Shown: positions 1 to 8,744, counted from the first letter of the stretch. The stretch: 64,000 nucleotides of DNA from CAZDKK01 sp964603725 (GCA_964603725.1 CAZRWW010000016.1:1-64000), one strand, 5' to 3'. Program-made: numbers and translations. The notes: generated by a model not told the origin, from the letters alone.

Positions 1-171
1 GTCGATGGCCAACGCGATCTCGCTCCGCCTGTCGCAGTAGCCAAATACGTGCTGGAACGGGGAGATAAATGACCGCCTCGCAAGGACGGCAGCCACTCTC
101 ACATCCAGCGCAGGGAATCGGGTGACGACGTATCTTCTTGCAGCGAGTGAGGCTGCGGCCGCGATGCCAAC
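1..171. other. Left edge, no gene identified
   Basis: This is the stretch between the window edge and the selD stop codon. The plus strand is open in frame 1 from base 1 to a TGA at 70-72 (23 codons), which could be the tail of a convergent gene that starts outside the window. It is too short to identify. No tRNA, terminator or repeat is evident. Confidence 0.3.
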
Positions 172-1221
172 CTACCGCACGAGGATCCGCCCCGCCGGCT
201 CGGCCACCACCTCGCCGATGATCACCGCGTCGGGGACGCCCTCGCGGTGCATCCGCTCCACCAGCCTCTCCGCCTCGTCCCCGGCCAGCACGATCAGCAG
301 CCCCCCGGAGGTCTGCGGGTCGTACAGCACATCCTGCAGCGATGCCGGCACGGAAGGATCGATCTCCACCATGTGCTCCCGGAAGTCACGGTTGCGATAG
401 AGACCGCCCGGCAACAGACCCATCTCGCAGAACCCCTCGACGCCGTCCAGCAACGGCAGTGCCCGGGCGCGAATGAGAAACCCCACCGGCGAGCCCTCGA
501 CCATCTCGCAGGCGTGTCCAAGCAGCCCGAACCCCGTCACGTCGGTGCACGCTCGCACGTCATACGGCTCCATCAGCTCGGCGGCCTTCCGGTTGAGCGT
601 GGCCATGACCGCGCTCAGCCGCGCGATCGCGTGGGCATCCAGCATGCTCGCCTTGACGGCCGTCGTCAGGATGCCGGTCCCGAGGGGCTTGGTCAGGATC
701 AGCCGATCCCCGGCGCGAGCGCCTGCCTTGGCGAGGATTCTGTCCGGGTGAATGACACCCGTGACCGACAGGCCGTACTTCAACTCCACATCTTCCACGG
801 TATGGCCACCGGCCAGGACCACACCGGCCTCCCGCATCTTGTCCAGGCCGCCACGCAGGATCTCGCGCAGGATCGCGATGTCCATCGTCTTGATCGGGAA
901 TCCTGCGATGTTCATGGCGCACAGCGGCCGGCCCCCCATGGCGTAGACATCGCTCAGTGCGTTCGCAGCGGCGATCTGGCCGAACATGTAGGGGTCGTCC
1001 ACTATCGGCGTGAAGAAGTCGACGGTCTGGATGATGGCCAGATCGTCACTTAACTTGTACACGCCCGCGTCGTCCGGTCGTCCGAGACCGACGATCAGGT
1101 TCGGGTCCGCGGGGAACTCCAGACCACAGAGCGCCCGGGCCAGGTCCCCTGGCCCCAGCTTGGACGCTCACCCGGATCCCGAGACCGTCTGCGTCAATGG
1201 GATGTTTTTTCTCTGCTCCAT
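172..1221 (-). CDS. selD: Selenide, water dikinase (selenophosphate synthetase), selenocysteine-containing
   Basis: This enzyme makes selenophosphate, the selenium donor for selenocysteine tRNA, from selenide and ATP in the cytoplasm. The gene opens at the ATG at 1221 and encodes 349 residues if the in-frame TGA at 1168-1170 (codon 18) is read as selenocysteine. The local context is GSG-U-ASKLGPGDL, exactly where other SelD proteins have the catalytic Cys or Sec. Downstream come GRPDDAGVY, the KLSDDLAIIQTVDFFTPIVDDPY core, AGGHTVED and DVTGFGLLGHA, and a complete C-terminus. Without the Sec reading the apparent start would be the GTG at 1062, losing the active site. The start overlaps the end of the upstream DUF3343 gene by 28 bases, which suggests translational coupling. 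Length matches the family. Confidence 0.96.
1137..1170 (-). promoter_or_regulatory. Bacterial SECIS element with Sec-encoding UGA of selD
   Basis: The UGA occupies 1170-1168. Twelve bases after it begins a perfect 8-bp stem (1155-1148 pairing with 1144-1137, GGGCCAGG with CCTGGCCC) closed by the loop GGA. A short G-containing apical loop roughly 16-37 nt from the UGA is what bacterial SECIS elements look like (known from work on SelB-binding hairpins). The hairpin lies inside the coding sequence, as expected in bacteria. Confidence 0.8.
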
Positions 1222-1484
1222 GGTTCTCTCATGTACTCCGCGCCCTCGGCGGTGTAGATACCCGTGCAGCGTACCGGCAGCCCCGCCAGGAGGTTCTTCA
1301 CCTGCTCCATGTCGCGACTATGGAATTCTAGCACCATTCCGCAGTTGCTGCTCAGGGCGCGCGGCGTGGGCACCAGATCGCACCAGAGCCCGGCCTGTCG
1401 CAACCCTTGCTCCGCTGTCGCAACATCGTGGACCGATTCGCAGACGGCCACACAGTGCGCGAAGCGGGACGCGGGCGGGTTCAT
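1194..1484 (-). CDS. DUF3343 putative Se/S carrier-like protein
   Basis: A 96-residue cytoplasmic protein of the DUF3343 family, annotated in databases as Se/S carrier-like because it occurs beside cysteine desulfurases and selD. The central motif TPRALSSNCGMVLEF carries the conserved Cys-Gly that is thought to hold the selenium or sulfur atom. The N-terminal segment CVAVCESVHDVATAEQGLRQAG fits the family's ferredoxin-like fold. Its ATG at 1484 overlaps the desulfurase stop by four bases (ATGA) and its end overlaps the selD start, so the three genes look translationally coupled. The selenium role is inferred from context; the family has little direct biochemistry. Confidence 0.85.
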   Translation of the reverse strand: MNPPASRFAHCVAVCESVHDVATAEQGLRQAGLWCDLVPTPRALSSNCGMVLEFHSRDMEQVKNLLAGLPVRCTGIYTAEGAEYMREPWSREKTSH

Positions 1485-2722
1485 CCCTGAGAGCCCTCCA
1501 GGCTTCCCTGCGCGCCCCCGGCATCAGGGCCGTGACTTCCGCCCGACGGCGTCCGCGCGGTATTGCCTGGCCGGCTCTCGCGGGCCAGCTCCGCAACGGC
1601 CTCGACCGTCAGGCCTATCTCCTCGAGAGTATTGAAGTACCCCGGCGAGATCCGCACGGTCCCGGCGGGAAGAGTCCCCAGCGTGCGATGTGCCTCCGGC
1701 GCGCAGTGCAGACCCGCGCGGGTCATGATCCCGTAGCGACGATCGAGTTGGTACGCAGCCTCGCTCGCTTCGATGCCGTCGATCGTCACGGACACGATCG
1801 GCACGCGCGGCTGTCCGGACGCTCCGGCTCCCCACACCCTCACACCCTCGATGCCGCGCAGTCCGTCGAGGAGCCCCGCGAGCAGTTCCTCCTTGTGCAA
1901 GATGATGTTGGGGAGCCCCGTCTCGGCGATGAAGCGTAGCGCCGCGCCGAGGCCGGCGATGCCGACACCATTGGGAGTGCCGCTCTCGAGCTGATCGGGG
2001 AGGATTTCAGGCTGCGCATCCGACTCCGAGTTTGATCCAGTGCCGCCCACGACGAGCGGCTCGATCGTCAACCCTGAGCGGACGTACAAGCACCCGATGC
2101 CTTGCGGCCCGAGGAGGGACTTGTGGCCGCTGAACGCCAGCATGTCGATCCGCATGGCCTCGACGTCGATGGGCACCGCGCCGGCGGTCTGGGCCGCGTC
2201 GACCAGGAGCGGGAGATCTCCGATCGCCAGGCGGATGTCGTTCAGCGGCAAGACGGCGCCGGCGACATTGGAGGCGTGGGTCGCGACCACTAAGCGCGTG
2301 TTCGGGCGCAGCGCGTCCCGCAGCGCTTGCGGATCGAGGCGTCCATTTCCCCCAGCCCGCGCGACGCTGATCCTGATGCCCCGTTGCTCGCGCAACCGGC
2401 GGAGGGGACGCATGACCGCATTGTGCTCCAGCGGGGTCGTTACCACGTGATCGCCGGTGTGCAGGAATCCCAGGAGCGCCGTGTTGATCGCCGCCGTAGC
2501 GTTGCTGGTGAAGACCACCTGGCGGGGGTCCGGCGCGCCAATCAGTCTGGCTACCGCCACGCGGCACTCATGGACCACGCGAGCGGCGCGGGCGGACAGG
2601 CGGTGCCCGGAGCGTCCAGGGTTCGCGCAGGCATGGTCCAGAAAATCAGCGACCGCCGTCACCACGGCGGCCGGCTTGGGGTATGACGTGGCGGCGTTGT
2701 CCAGATAGACGATTGCTTCCAT
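1481..2722 (-). CDS. Cysteine desulfurase family protein (class V aminotransferase fold)
   Basis: A PLP-dependent enzyme expected to release sulfur or selenium from cysteine or selenocysteine as a bound persulfide or perselenide. It starts YLDNAATSYPKP, has THASNVAG, and the PLP lysine is K201 in FSGHKSLLGPQGIG. The mobile active-site Cys is C340 in RAGLHCAPEAH, followed by the family signature RISPGYFNT. It resembles the desulfurase subfamily often linked to selD (TIGR01977-like) more than SufS or IscS. At 413 residues it is about 30 longer than usual because of a Gly/Ser-rich tail. It is followed with overlap by the DUF3343 gene and selD, so selenium supply to SelD is the most likely job. 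Confidence 0.9.
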   Translation of the reverse strand: MEAIVYLDNAATSYPKPAAVVTAVADFLDHACANPGRSGHRLSARAARVVHECRVAVARLIGAPDPRQVVFTSNATAAINTALLGFLHTGDHVVTTPLEHNAVMRPLRRLREQRGIRISVARAGGNGRLDPQALRDALRPNTRLVVATHASNVAGAVLPLNDIRLAIGDLPLLVDAAQTAGAVPIDVEAMRIDMLAFSGHKSLLGPQGIGCLYVRSGLTIEPLVVGGTGSNSESDAQPEILPDQLESGTPNGVGIAGLGAALRFIAETGLPNIILHKEELLAGLLDGLRGIEGVRVWGAGASGQPRVPIVSVTIDGIEASEAAYQLDRRYGIMTRAGLHCAPEAHRTLGTLPAGTVRISPGYFNTLEEIGLTVEAVAELARESRPGNTARTPSGGSHGPDAGGAQGSLEGSQG

Positions 2723-2792
2723 CCGTGACCCTCGGCGGGTCGCCGCCGGTGTCGGATTCCATCCGCTCGCCCGCGGCTCGCCCCTTGATGCT

Positions 2793-3608
2793 CTACTTAG
2801 TGGAGATGGGCTTGTAGTACTGCATCGCTTTCGGCAGCAGTTCGCGGATCTTCCGGATGCGCGTCTCGTCAGAGGGGTGCGTGCTGAGGAACTCCGGCGG
2901 CGCTCCTCCGCCTTGAGCGGACATCTTCTGCCAGAAGGTCAGCGCAGCGTTCGGATCGTATCCCGCCATGGCCATGAAGATCAGCCCCAGTTCGTCCGCC
3001 TCGCTCTCGTGCAGTCGGCTGTACGGCAGCAGAACGCCGACTTGGGCGCCCAGTCCGAATACCGACATCCAGAGCTGCTGTGTCTCCGCGGGCTTCTGCT
3101 CCAGAGCCTTGGATAGGGCCATCCCGCCGAACTGTGTCATCAGGCCCTGACTCATCCGCTCATTGCCGTGCTCGGCCACCGCGTGAGCGATCTCGTGGCC
3201 CATCACGACGGCCAGTTCGTCCTCGCCGGCCGCGAGCTTCAGTAGCCCCGTATACACGACGACCTTGCCGCCGGGCATGCACCAGGCGTTGACTTCATCG
3301 CTCTCGACCAGGTTGAAATCCCAGGCGTAGCCGTTGAGTTCCTGGGACATGCCGCGTTCGGCGAAGTACGTTTCCACTGCGTGCTGAATGCGCTGTCCGG
3401 CGCGCTTGACCATGACCGTCTGCGCCGCGTCCTTGCTGAGCGGATTCGTCTTGAGGAACTCGTCGTACTGCTGGTAGCTCATCGAGAGCATCGTTCCGCT
3501 CGGGATGATGTTGAGTTGCTTGCGCCCGGTCACAGGGACCGTGCTGCACGACAAACTGAACACCGCGAGTAGCAACAACATGTACACACTGCGTCCGCCA
3601 GAGCGCAT
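2793..3608 (-). CDS. M48 family metalloprotease, lipoprotein
   Basis: A 271-residue zinc metalloprotease. The start is the ATG at 3608, preceded by a strong GAGGAGGAAGC ribosome site; an in-frame upstream start has no such site. A signal peptide (residues 1-20) ends in a lipobox LSLSC with Cys21, so the protein should be lipid-anchored and act in the periplasm. The zinc motif HEIAH is at 138-142 and the third ligand lies in HESEADELG. These are hallmarks of the M48 (BepA/LoiP-like) group, which checks outer-membrane protein assembly. It sits 70 bp upstream of the desulfurase gene and 123 bp after mogA. The link to metal cofactors is only positional. Confidence 0.9.
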   Translation of the reverse strand: MRSGGRSVYMLLLLAVFSLSCSTVPVTGRKQLNIIPSGTMLSMSYQQYDEFLKTNPLSKDAAQTVMVKRAGQRIQHAVETYFAERGMSQELNGYAWDFNLVESDEVNAWCMPGGKVVVYTGLLKLAAGEDELAVVMGHEIAHAVAEHGNERMSQGLMTQFGGMALSKALEQKPAETQQLWMSVFGLGAQVGVLLPYSRLHESEADELGLIFMAMAGYDPNAALTFWQKMSAQGGGAPPEFLSTHPSDETRIRKIRELLPKAMQYYKPISTK

Positions 3609-3731
3609 TGCTTCCTCCTCTCTCCCCGGGGCGGGGCGTTCCAACGGTGGGCCCGGGCGCCCGCGCTGAACCTGTCGCCGCGGGCGCCGGGCTTGCCCAT
3701 GGACGGGGATCCCGGGGAACCGGCCGTCATC

Positions 3732-4268
3732 CTACGGCGATCGCTCGGGAGTATCCACCCCCGAGGAGCCGTCTTTGCTCCGCGCGCACTCACTGGCCTG
3801 GCCCAGCAGCGTCTCGAGGGCGTGAGGGAGAATCGGCAGCAGGGCGTCCAGGCCCTCCCTGATGGCCCGTGGGCTGCCGGGCAGATTGATGATCAGCGTC
3901 CGCCCGGCCGTGCCTGCCACCCCGCGGGTGAGCATGGCCCTGGGGGTGTGCGTAAGCCCCCGCAGGCGCAGGAGCTCCGCGAGTCCCGGCGCCTCGCGGG
4001 TGATGACCGCGCGGGTGGCCTCGGGGGTGTTGTCGCGCGGGGCCATGCCCGTGCCGCCGGACGTCAGCACCAGGCAGATCTTCGGATCGTCCACCAGCGC
4101 GCGCAGCTCCCGTTCGATCTGGTCCCGGTCGTCGGGGATGATCCGGGTCAGCACCAGCTCTAGCGCGGTCCCGGTCAGGCACGCCTGGGCTTCCGGAATC
4201 ACACGGTCCTCGCGCTGTCCCGCGGCGCGCGAGTCACTCAGAACGATCAGGGCTGTCGGAAACGACAT
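3732..4268 (-). CDS. mog: MogA/MoaB family molybdenum cofactor protein
   Basis: It adenylates molybdopterin before metal insertion by MoeA. The 178-residue protein has the MoCF-biosynthesis fold: the LIVLSDSRAAGQREDRV opening, then LVLTSGGTGMAPRDNTPEAT, which binds the pterin and ATP phosphates, and INLPGSP near the end. It could be called MogA or MoaB; the two cannot be separated by eye. Its start lies inside the end of the MOSC gene (35-base overlap), and moaC, moaA and moeA lie just upstream, so the assignment to molybdenum or tungsten cofactor synthesis is firm. Confidence 0.92.
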   Translation of the reverse strand: MSFPTALIVLSDSRAAGQREDRVIPEAQACLTGTALELVLTRIIPDDRDQIERELRALVDDPKICLVLTSGGTGMAPRDNTPEATRAVITREAPGLAELLRLRGLTHTPRAMLTRGVAGTAGRTLIINLPGSPRAIREGLDALLPILPHALETLLGQASECARSKDGSSGVDTPERSP

Positions 4269-4689
4269 CGATCCGATCCCCCGCGCGTATCGCGCCTCCA
4301 GCGACCACGATACAGAAGATCCCCTCGCGGGGCATCACACAATCCCCGGCGGCCTGGTAGATAGCGCATCCGTGGTGGCACTCCTTGCCGATCTGGGTGA
4401 CTTCGAGCAAGACGTTCGCGCCAACTCGCAGGCGCGTTCCCACCGGCAAGCTCTTGACCTCGATCCCGCGGGTCAGGATGTTCTCGGCGAAGTCCCCCGG
4501 GCCGATGCTCACGCCTTTGGCCCGCATTGAAGCGGCCGACTCCTCGGCCAGCAGACTTACCTGGCGGTGCCAGTCGCCGGCATGCGCATCCTCGCGGATG
4601 CCACGACCCTTCTCGCAGTGGATCACGTCCACGGGCTTCTTCTGCACGCCCCGAACGTCACTGATGCAGACGGCGACTACGTGTCCCAT
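4234..4689 (-). CDS. MOSC domain protein
   Basis: A 151-residue stand-alone MOSC domain, the fold found at the C-terminus of molybdenum cofactor sulfurases and in YiiM/YcbX. Visible hallmarks are REDAHAGDWHRQVSLLAEES, the GDFAENILTRGI segment, and the Cys-rich stretch QIGKECHHGCAIYQ followed by GDCVMPREGIFCIVV. MOSC proteins bind the cofactor or pass sulfur to it. In this setting, next to selenium genes, a role in sulfuration or selenation of a molybdenum hydroxylase cofactor is conceivable but not shown. It ends inside mogA and follows moaC after 39 bp, all on the same strand. Confidence 0.88.
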   Translation of the reverse strand: MGHVVAVCISDVRGVQKKPVDVIHCEKGRGIREDAHAGDWHRQVSLLAEESAASMRAKGVSIGPGDFAENILTRGIEVKSLPVGTRLRVGANVLLEVTQIGKECHHGCAIYQAAGDCVMPREGIFCIVVAGGAIRAGDRIDVVSDSPDRSE

Positions 4690-4728
4690 CCCAGCCTACC
4701 ATGTCTGTTCGCTGCCGCCGGCGCGCGG

Positions 4729-5295
4729 TCACTTCTCCGGCGCTCTGAAGGTTCCCGACTTGCCGCCCGTCTTCTCGAGCAAACGGATCTCTCGGATGAC
4801 CATCCCTCTGTCGACCGCCTTGCACATATCGTATACCGTCAGCGCGGCGATTGCGACCGCGGTGAGCGCCTCCATTTCCGCCCCGGTCCGGCCCGTCAGC
4901 CGAATGCTGGAGCGGATCTCGACGCGGCTCTCGACCAGCTCCAGATCCAGGTCGATGTGCTCCGGCAGCAGGGGATGGCACAGGGGAATCAGCTCCGCCG
5001 TCCGCTTGGCCGCCATGATCCCGGCCACCTTGGCCGCCGCCAGAACATTGCCCTTGGCGAGGGCGCCCTCGCGCAATAACCGCGCCGCCTCGGCGGACAG
5101 CGCCACCGTCCCGGCGGCGCGGGCGGTGCGCACCGTCGGCGCCTTGCCGCTGACATCGACCATGCGCAGGCGCCCTTCGCGGTCCAGATGGCTGAGCGCC
5201 GGCGCCTCGCTCGACGCGCGCTGTCTCTGGGGATCGCCCGTGGACTTCCTTCGGCCGGTGGTCCGCTTCGCGCCCCCGCCGCCGCTCGTCTTCAT
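4729..5295 (-). CDS. moaC: Cyclic pyranopterin monophosphate synthase
   Basis: It converts the MoaA product to cyclic pyranopterin monophosphate, an early molybdenum cofactor step. The conserved core begins LSHLDREGRLRMVDVSGK, and then shows the active-site segments LIPLCHPLLPEHIDLDL, GAEMEALTAV and YDMCKAVDRGM. The ATG at 5295 has a GGGGGAGC ribosome site and gives a 188-residue protein with about 30 extra Gly/Arg/Lys-rich residues ahead of the usual MoaC start. It lies 105 bp after moaA on the same strand. Confidence 0.95.
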   Translation of the reverse strand: MKTSGGGGAKRTTGRRKSTGDPQRQRASSEAPALSHLDREGRLRMVDVSGKAPTVRTARAAGTVALSAEAARLLREGALAKGNVLAAAKVAGIMAAKRTAELIPLCHPLLPEHIDLDLELVESRVEIRSSIRLTGRTGAEMEALTAVAIAALTVYDMCKAVDRGMVIREIRLLEKTGGKSGTFRAPEK

Positions 5296-5400
5296 GCCCG
5301 TGCTCCCCCCGCTCTCAGAGAGTCAATCTGCGCGCCGGGGGTCGTGTGGCCGCCTGCCCCGCGGCGAGCCGCGTGGCGTGGCGGGCGCCCCGCCGCCATC

Positions 5401-6420
5401 TCAGCCTCCAAATCGGCACATCGAATCGATCTCGTAGTCTCCGCGCTTCTCGCGTTTGAGTCTGGGAATCGCCTCCCGCAGGAACGCCTCCAACTCGTCC
5501 GCCCGGAAACGCGGCCGCACGAAGCTCATCACGCTGACGCTGGGCCCGCCGGCGAGACAGGGCTTGATCAGGCCGTCGCCGCACAGCCGCAACCGATTGC
5601 ACAGGACGCAGAAGGGGCCTGTCATCGGCGAGATGAACCCGCACGTCGCCGCCGTGCCCGCGATGCGGTAGACCTCCGCCGCACCGTGCGGGTCCGTCGC
5701 GCGCGCATCGCCGTTTGCGCCAATGGGGGTCAGGTGGAAGCGCGTCGCGATGATCTCGCGGACGCGGCTGGCCGGGACGAAGTGCAGCGAGTTTCCGCCC
5801 AGCACCGGCATCAGCTCGATGAAGCGCACCTGCAGGCCGCGATCGATGCCGAAGGCCAGGAGATCACACGCCTCGTCCAGCGTCTCCTCGAGCGCCACGG
5901 TGTTGATCTTGATCGGCTGGAACCCGGCGGAGCGCGCGGCCTCGATGCCTTGCAGGACACGCTCCAGGCCGTCGACCTTGGTGATCATGCGAAAGCGGTC
6001 CGCACGCAAGGTGTCCAGGCTGATGTTGATGCGATTGAAGCCCGATGCTCTCAGGGTGGCCGCCACCGGGGCGAGATCGAACGCGTTGGTCGTGAGCGCC
6101 AGGTCCTCGATCCCCGGGATCAAGTGAAGCGATCGCATGAACGCCAAGGCGCCACGCCGCGCCAGCGGCTCGCCGCCCGTCACTCGCACCTTGCGAAACC
6201 CCAGCCGCGTGACCAGCAGCCGAACGACCTCGAACAGCTCCTCGAGTGTGAGCATATCCTCGTGCCGCAGCTTGGGCACGCCGCCGGCCGGCATGCAGTA
6301 GGCGCATCGAAACTGGCAACGGTCGGTCACCGACAGGCGCAGGTACGTGAGCTCGCGCCCGAAGGCGTCCCGCAGCGCCCCGCGCGCGTGCGATTCCGGA
6401 GTATGGGCAGCGTCAGACAT
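5401..6420 (-). CDS. moaA: GTP 3',8-cyclase MoaA
   Basis: A radical SAM enzyme that rearranges GTP in the first molybdenum cofactor step. The SAM cluster Cys are C35, C39 and C42 in CQFRCAYCMPAGG. The second cluster motif CX2CX13C is present as CVLC through IKPC near residue 275. TGGEPLARRGA (GGEP motif) is intact, and the essential C-terminal Gly-Gly ends the protein (RFGG). At 339 residues the length is normal. It sits 15 bp after moeA and 105 bp before moaC, all in one direction. Confidence 0.97.
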   Translation of the reverse strand: MSDAAHTPESHARGALRDAFGRELTYLRLSVTDRCQFRCAYCMPAGGVPKLRHEDMLTLEELFEVVRLLVTRLGFRKVRVTGGEPLARRGALAFMRSLHLIPGIEDLALTTNAFDLAPVAATLRASGFNRINISLDTLRADRFRMITKVDGLERVLQGIEAARSAGFQPIKINTVALEETLDEACDLLAFGIDRGLQVRFIELMPVLGGNSLHFVPASRVREIIATRFHLTPIGANGDARATDPHGAAEVYRIAGTAATCGFISPMTGPFCVLCNRLRLCGDGLIKPCLAGGPSVSVMSFVRPRFRADELEAFLREAIPRLKREKRGDYEIDSMCRFGG

Positions 6421-6435
6421 ACGTCCTCGGTGTCC

Positions 6436-7689
6436 TCAGCCCTCGTACAGCATCCGAAATCCCACCGGCTTGCCCTTCTCCATCACCTCGACGCCGGCGG
6501 GGACCAGCGCCAGGGCGTTGGCCTCGGCGATGGCGAAGATGTCGGCCGACCCATGCGTGTGAACTGGATTGAGCAGGTAGCGCTCACCGTTCCACTCGCA
6601 GCGACACGGCTGCAGCAGCAGGCGCCCGGACCTGTTGTGGACCGTCTCGGTGAGCTCCCCATGGTAGCGAATCGCCTGCGGCCGAGGGTGGTGACGGAAC
6701 GTGCGGATGGTCGGCGCCACGTAGGAGTCGAAAGCGTAGAGCGTCGAGATCGGATTGCCAGGCAGTCCGAACACAAGGGTGCGGCCGCGAGTTCCAAACA
6801 CCAGCGGCCGGCCAGGTTTCACGATCATCTTGTTGAAGTGCAATTCCACGCCGGACTCGGCCAGGATCCCCGGCACGTAGTCGAATCGTCCCGCCGAGAC
6901 GCCGCCCGAGAAGATGAGCATGTCGTGCTGAAGCCCTGTCGCGATCTTGTTGCGCAGGTCTTCCTCCTGATCGCGGATGATTCCCAGGTAGTGAGGGCGC
7001 CCCTTGGCGGCCAGGATCTGTGACCAGAGGGTCCAGGCGTTCGAATTGTAGATCTGGCCGGGACCGAGGGGGAGACCGGGTTCGACCAGCTCCTCACCTG
7101 TGGCGGCGAAGGCGATCGATGGGCCGGCATGCGCCCGCACGTGGCTGCGGCCGACCGCGGCAAGGATCGCCACCGACTGATGCTGGATGAGGTGGCCCTC
7201 GCGCAGGACCACGCTGCCGGCGCGCAGGTCTTCGCCGCGGACGGCGATGTGAGCCCCGCGCTCGGGCTCGGCGTGAAAGCGCACCCAAGCGGTCTCGTCG
7301 GCCACGGACTGCCCGGCGGGGTCCACGTAGCTCGCCTCTTCGACGGGCACGATCGTGTCGGCGCCGGCGGGAACCGGAGCGCCGGTCATGATCCGCGCGC
7401 ACTCTCCCGCCCCGATGGACGCGCCCGGCGGGTCGCCGGCGGCGATCGTGATCACGATCCGCAGCGAAGCCCGCCCGGCCGCATCGCCGTGGCGATAGGC
7501 GTAGCCATCCATGGCGGCCTTGTCGAAGCGGGGCATGTCGATTTCCGCGAGCACATTCTCGGCCAGAACGTGCCCGCACGCTTCGGTCAGGGGGACCGCC
7601 AGGGTCTCGGCGCCGGCCACGGCGTGCTGACGGAGGATATCCAGCGCCTCCTCGTAGCTGACCGCCTTGGCCTGGGAACCGTTGCTCAC
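6436..7689 (-). CDS. moeA: Molybdopterin molybdenumtransferase MoeA
   Basis: It inserts molybdate (or tungstate) into adenylated molybdopterin. The 417-residue protein has the standard order: MPRFDKAAMDGYAYRHGD, IMTGAPVPAGADTIVPVEE, the central MoCF domain with LIFSGGVSAGRFDYV, and FGLPGNPISTLYAFDSYV, then the C-terminal domain IV. Its start overlaps the stop of tupC by four bases (ATGA), joining the metal importer to cofactor assembly. Whether the metal is tungsten or molybdenum is suggested only by the importer type. Confidence 0.96.
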   Translation of the reverse strand: MSNGSQAKAVSYEEALDILRQHAVAGAETLAVPLTEACGHVLAENVLAEIDMPRFDKAAMDGYAYRHGDAAGRASLRIVITIAAGDPPGASIGAGECARIMTGAPVPAGADTIVPVEEASYVDPAGQSVADETAWVRFHAEPERGAHIAVRGEDLRAGSVVLREGHLIQHQSVAILAAVGRSHVRAHAGPSIAFAATGEELVEPGLPLGPGQIYNSNAWTLWSQILAAKGRPHYLGIIRDQEEDLRNKIATGLQHDMLIFSGGVSAGRFDYVPGILAESGVELHFNKMIVKPGRPLVFGTRGRTLVFGLPGNPISTLYAFDSYVAPTIRTFRHHPRPQAIRYHGELTETVHNRSGRLLLQPCRCEWNGERYLLNPVHTHGSADIFAIAEANALALVPAGVEVMEKGKPVGFRMLYEG

Positions 7690-8744
7690 AGCACCTCCAC
7701 GGAATGCGACTTGAACGAGACCACCACGTCCCGATTCAGATTCAAGCCCAGCGATTCATATGACTCCCTGGTGATGATAGCTGTCAATCGCTCTCCGCAG
7801 TCTATCTCCACCCAGACGTCATCTCCCTGCACGTGCAATGCGCACACCCGCCCGCGGTAGTGGTTCCGCATGCTGGAAACCAAGGGCTCGAGCGAGAGGA
7901 CCAGGTTGCGGGGGTCGATCATGACCATCGCCCGTTCGCCGCCGGATCCCTCGCCGTCGACCTCCGCGCCGCCGGCCCCGGCGGGCAGGTGGAGCGCAAG
8001 TCCTCCCGCGGTCACGAGGTCGCGACCCGACCGATACCCTTCCAGGATGTTCTCCGGCAGGCCCGGCGCCAGTCGGCCTGTCTTGAGGTGGACCACGCGG
8101 CCGGCCACGCGGTGGGCGAGTCGCATATCGTGGGCGGCCAGCACCAGACTGGCGCTGCTTCCCAGGAGCAGGCGCTCGATCACCCGCTGCGAGCGCAAGT
8201 CGAGATGGGCGACCGGCTCGTCGAGGAGCAGCACGTCGGGCGCCCCGATCAGGACGCGCCCCAGGGCCAGACGCTTCTGTTCGCCCCCCGATAGCCTCCG
8301 CGCGGACGTCTCCGCGTGGCTTGTCAGATCGATCAGCTCCAGCATGGCGTCCAATCGCCGGCGAAGCTCAGCGCCCCGGAAGCCGCGAAGGGTCAGCGGG
8401 TAGGCGAGATTCTGGCGGACGCTGCCCAAGAACAGGTGCGGCTGCTGCTTGAGGAAGCCGAGCCCGCGGCGAGTGGCGCGCGGCCGCCGGCCGAGCAGCT
8501 CCCCCGGCCGCCGGCCGAGCAGCTCCCCCGGCCGCCGGCCGAGCAGCTCCTGGCCGCGGAAGCGAAAACCGGCGCAGCGGGTGGGGGATTCCAGGAAAGC
8601 GAGCAGGCGCAGCAGGGTCGTCTTGCCCGACCCGTTGGGGCCCACAATGGCCACACGCTCCCCGGGCGCCAGCGTGAAACTCTCGATGTTGAGCGTGAAC
8701 TGCTCGCTGCGCCTGAACAGCATGTCCTTGATATCGTAGATCAT
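7686..8744 (-). CDS. tupC: Tungstate/molybdate ABC transporter ATP-binding protein with C-terminal TOBE/Mop domain
   Basis: The ATPase of the importer, 352 residues from the ATG at 8744. Walker A is GPNGSGKTT, the signature is LSGGEQKRLALGRVL, Walker B is VLLLDEP, and the H-loop follows in LAAHDMRLAHR. The last 70 residues (from about MRNHYRGRVCALHVQGDDV) resemble a Mop/TOBE oxyanion-binding domain, which may sense the substrate. A triple in-frame repeat of GELLGRRP interrupts the segment between Walker A and the Q-loop. It lies 50 bp after the permease gene and overlaps moeA, so import and cofactor insertion should be co-expressed. Confidence 0.9.
   Translation of the reverse strand: MIYDIKDMLFRRSEQFTLNIESFTLAPGERVAIVGPNGSGKTTLLRLLAFLESPTRCAGFRFRGQELLGRRPGELLGRRPGELLGRRPRATRRGLGFLKQQPHLFLGSVRQNLAYPLTLRGFRGAELRRRLDAMLELIDLTSHAETSARRLSGGEQKRLALGRVLIGAPDVLLLDEPVAHLDLRSQRVIERLLLGSSASLVLAAHDMRLAHRVAGRVVHLKTGRLAPGLPENILEGYRSGRDLVTAGGLALHLPAGAGGAEVDGEGSGGERAMVMIDPRNLVLSLEPLVSSMRNHYRGRVCALHVQGDDVWVEIDCGERLTAIITRESYESLGLNLNRDVVVSFKSHSVEVL
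8482..8549. repeat. 24-bp in-frame tandem repeat inside tupC
   Basis: Two complete and one partial copy of a 24-bp GC-rich unit, read on the minus strand as eight residues (GELLGRRP), lie between Walker A and the Q-loop of the ATPase. The length is a multiple of three, so the frame is kept. Copy number may vary between strains or be affected by assembly. Confidence 0.85.

Noticed and set aside
1..72. Plus-strand reading frame open from the window edge, ending at TGA 70-72
   Set aside because: Only 23 codons are visible and no family can be recognised; a chance frame is as likely as a gene tail.
247..1053. Long plus-strand open frame opposite selD
   Set aside because: It is the shadow of selD; high GC keeps antisense frames open, and the protein is low-complexity Arg/His-rich.
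5188..7023. 611-codon plus-strand open frame opposite moaC, moaA and moeA
   Set aside because: It crosses three well-recognised genes on the other strand and has no domain; it is a GC-driven antisense frame.
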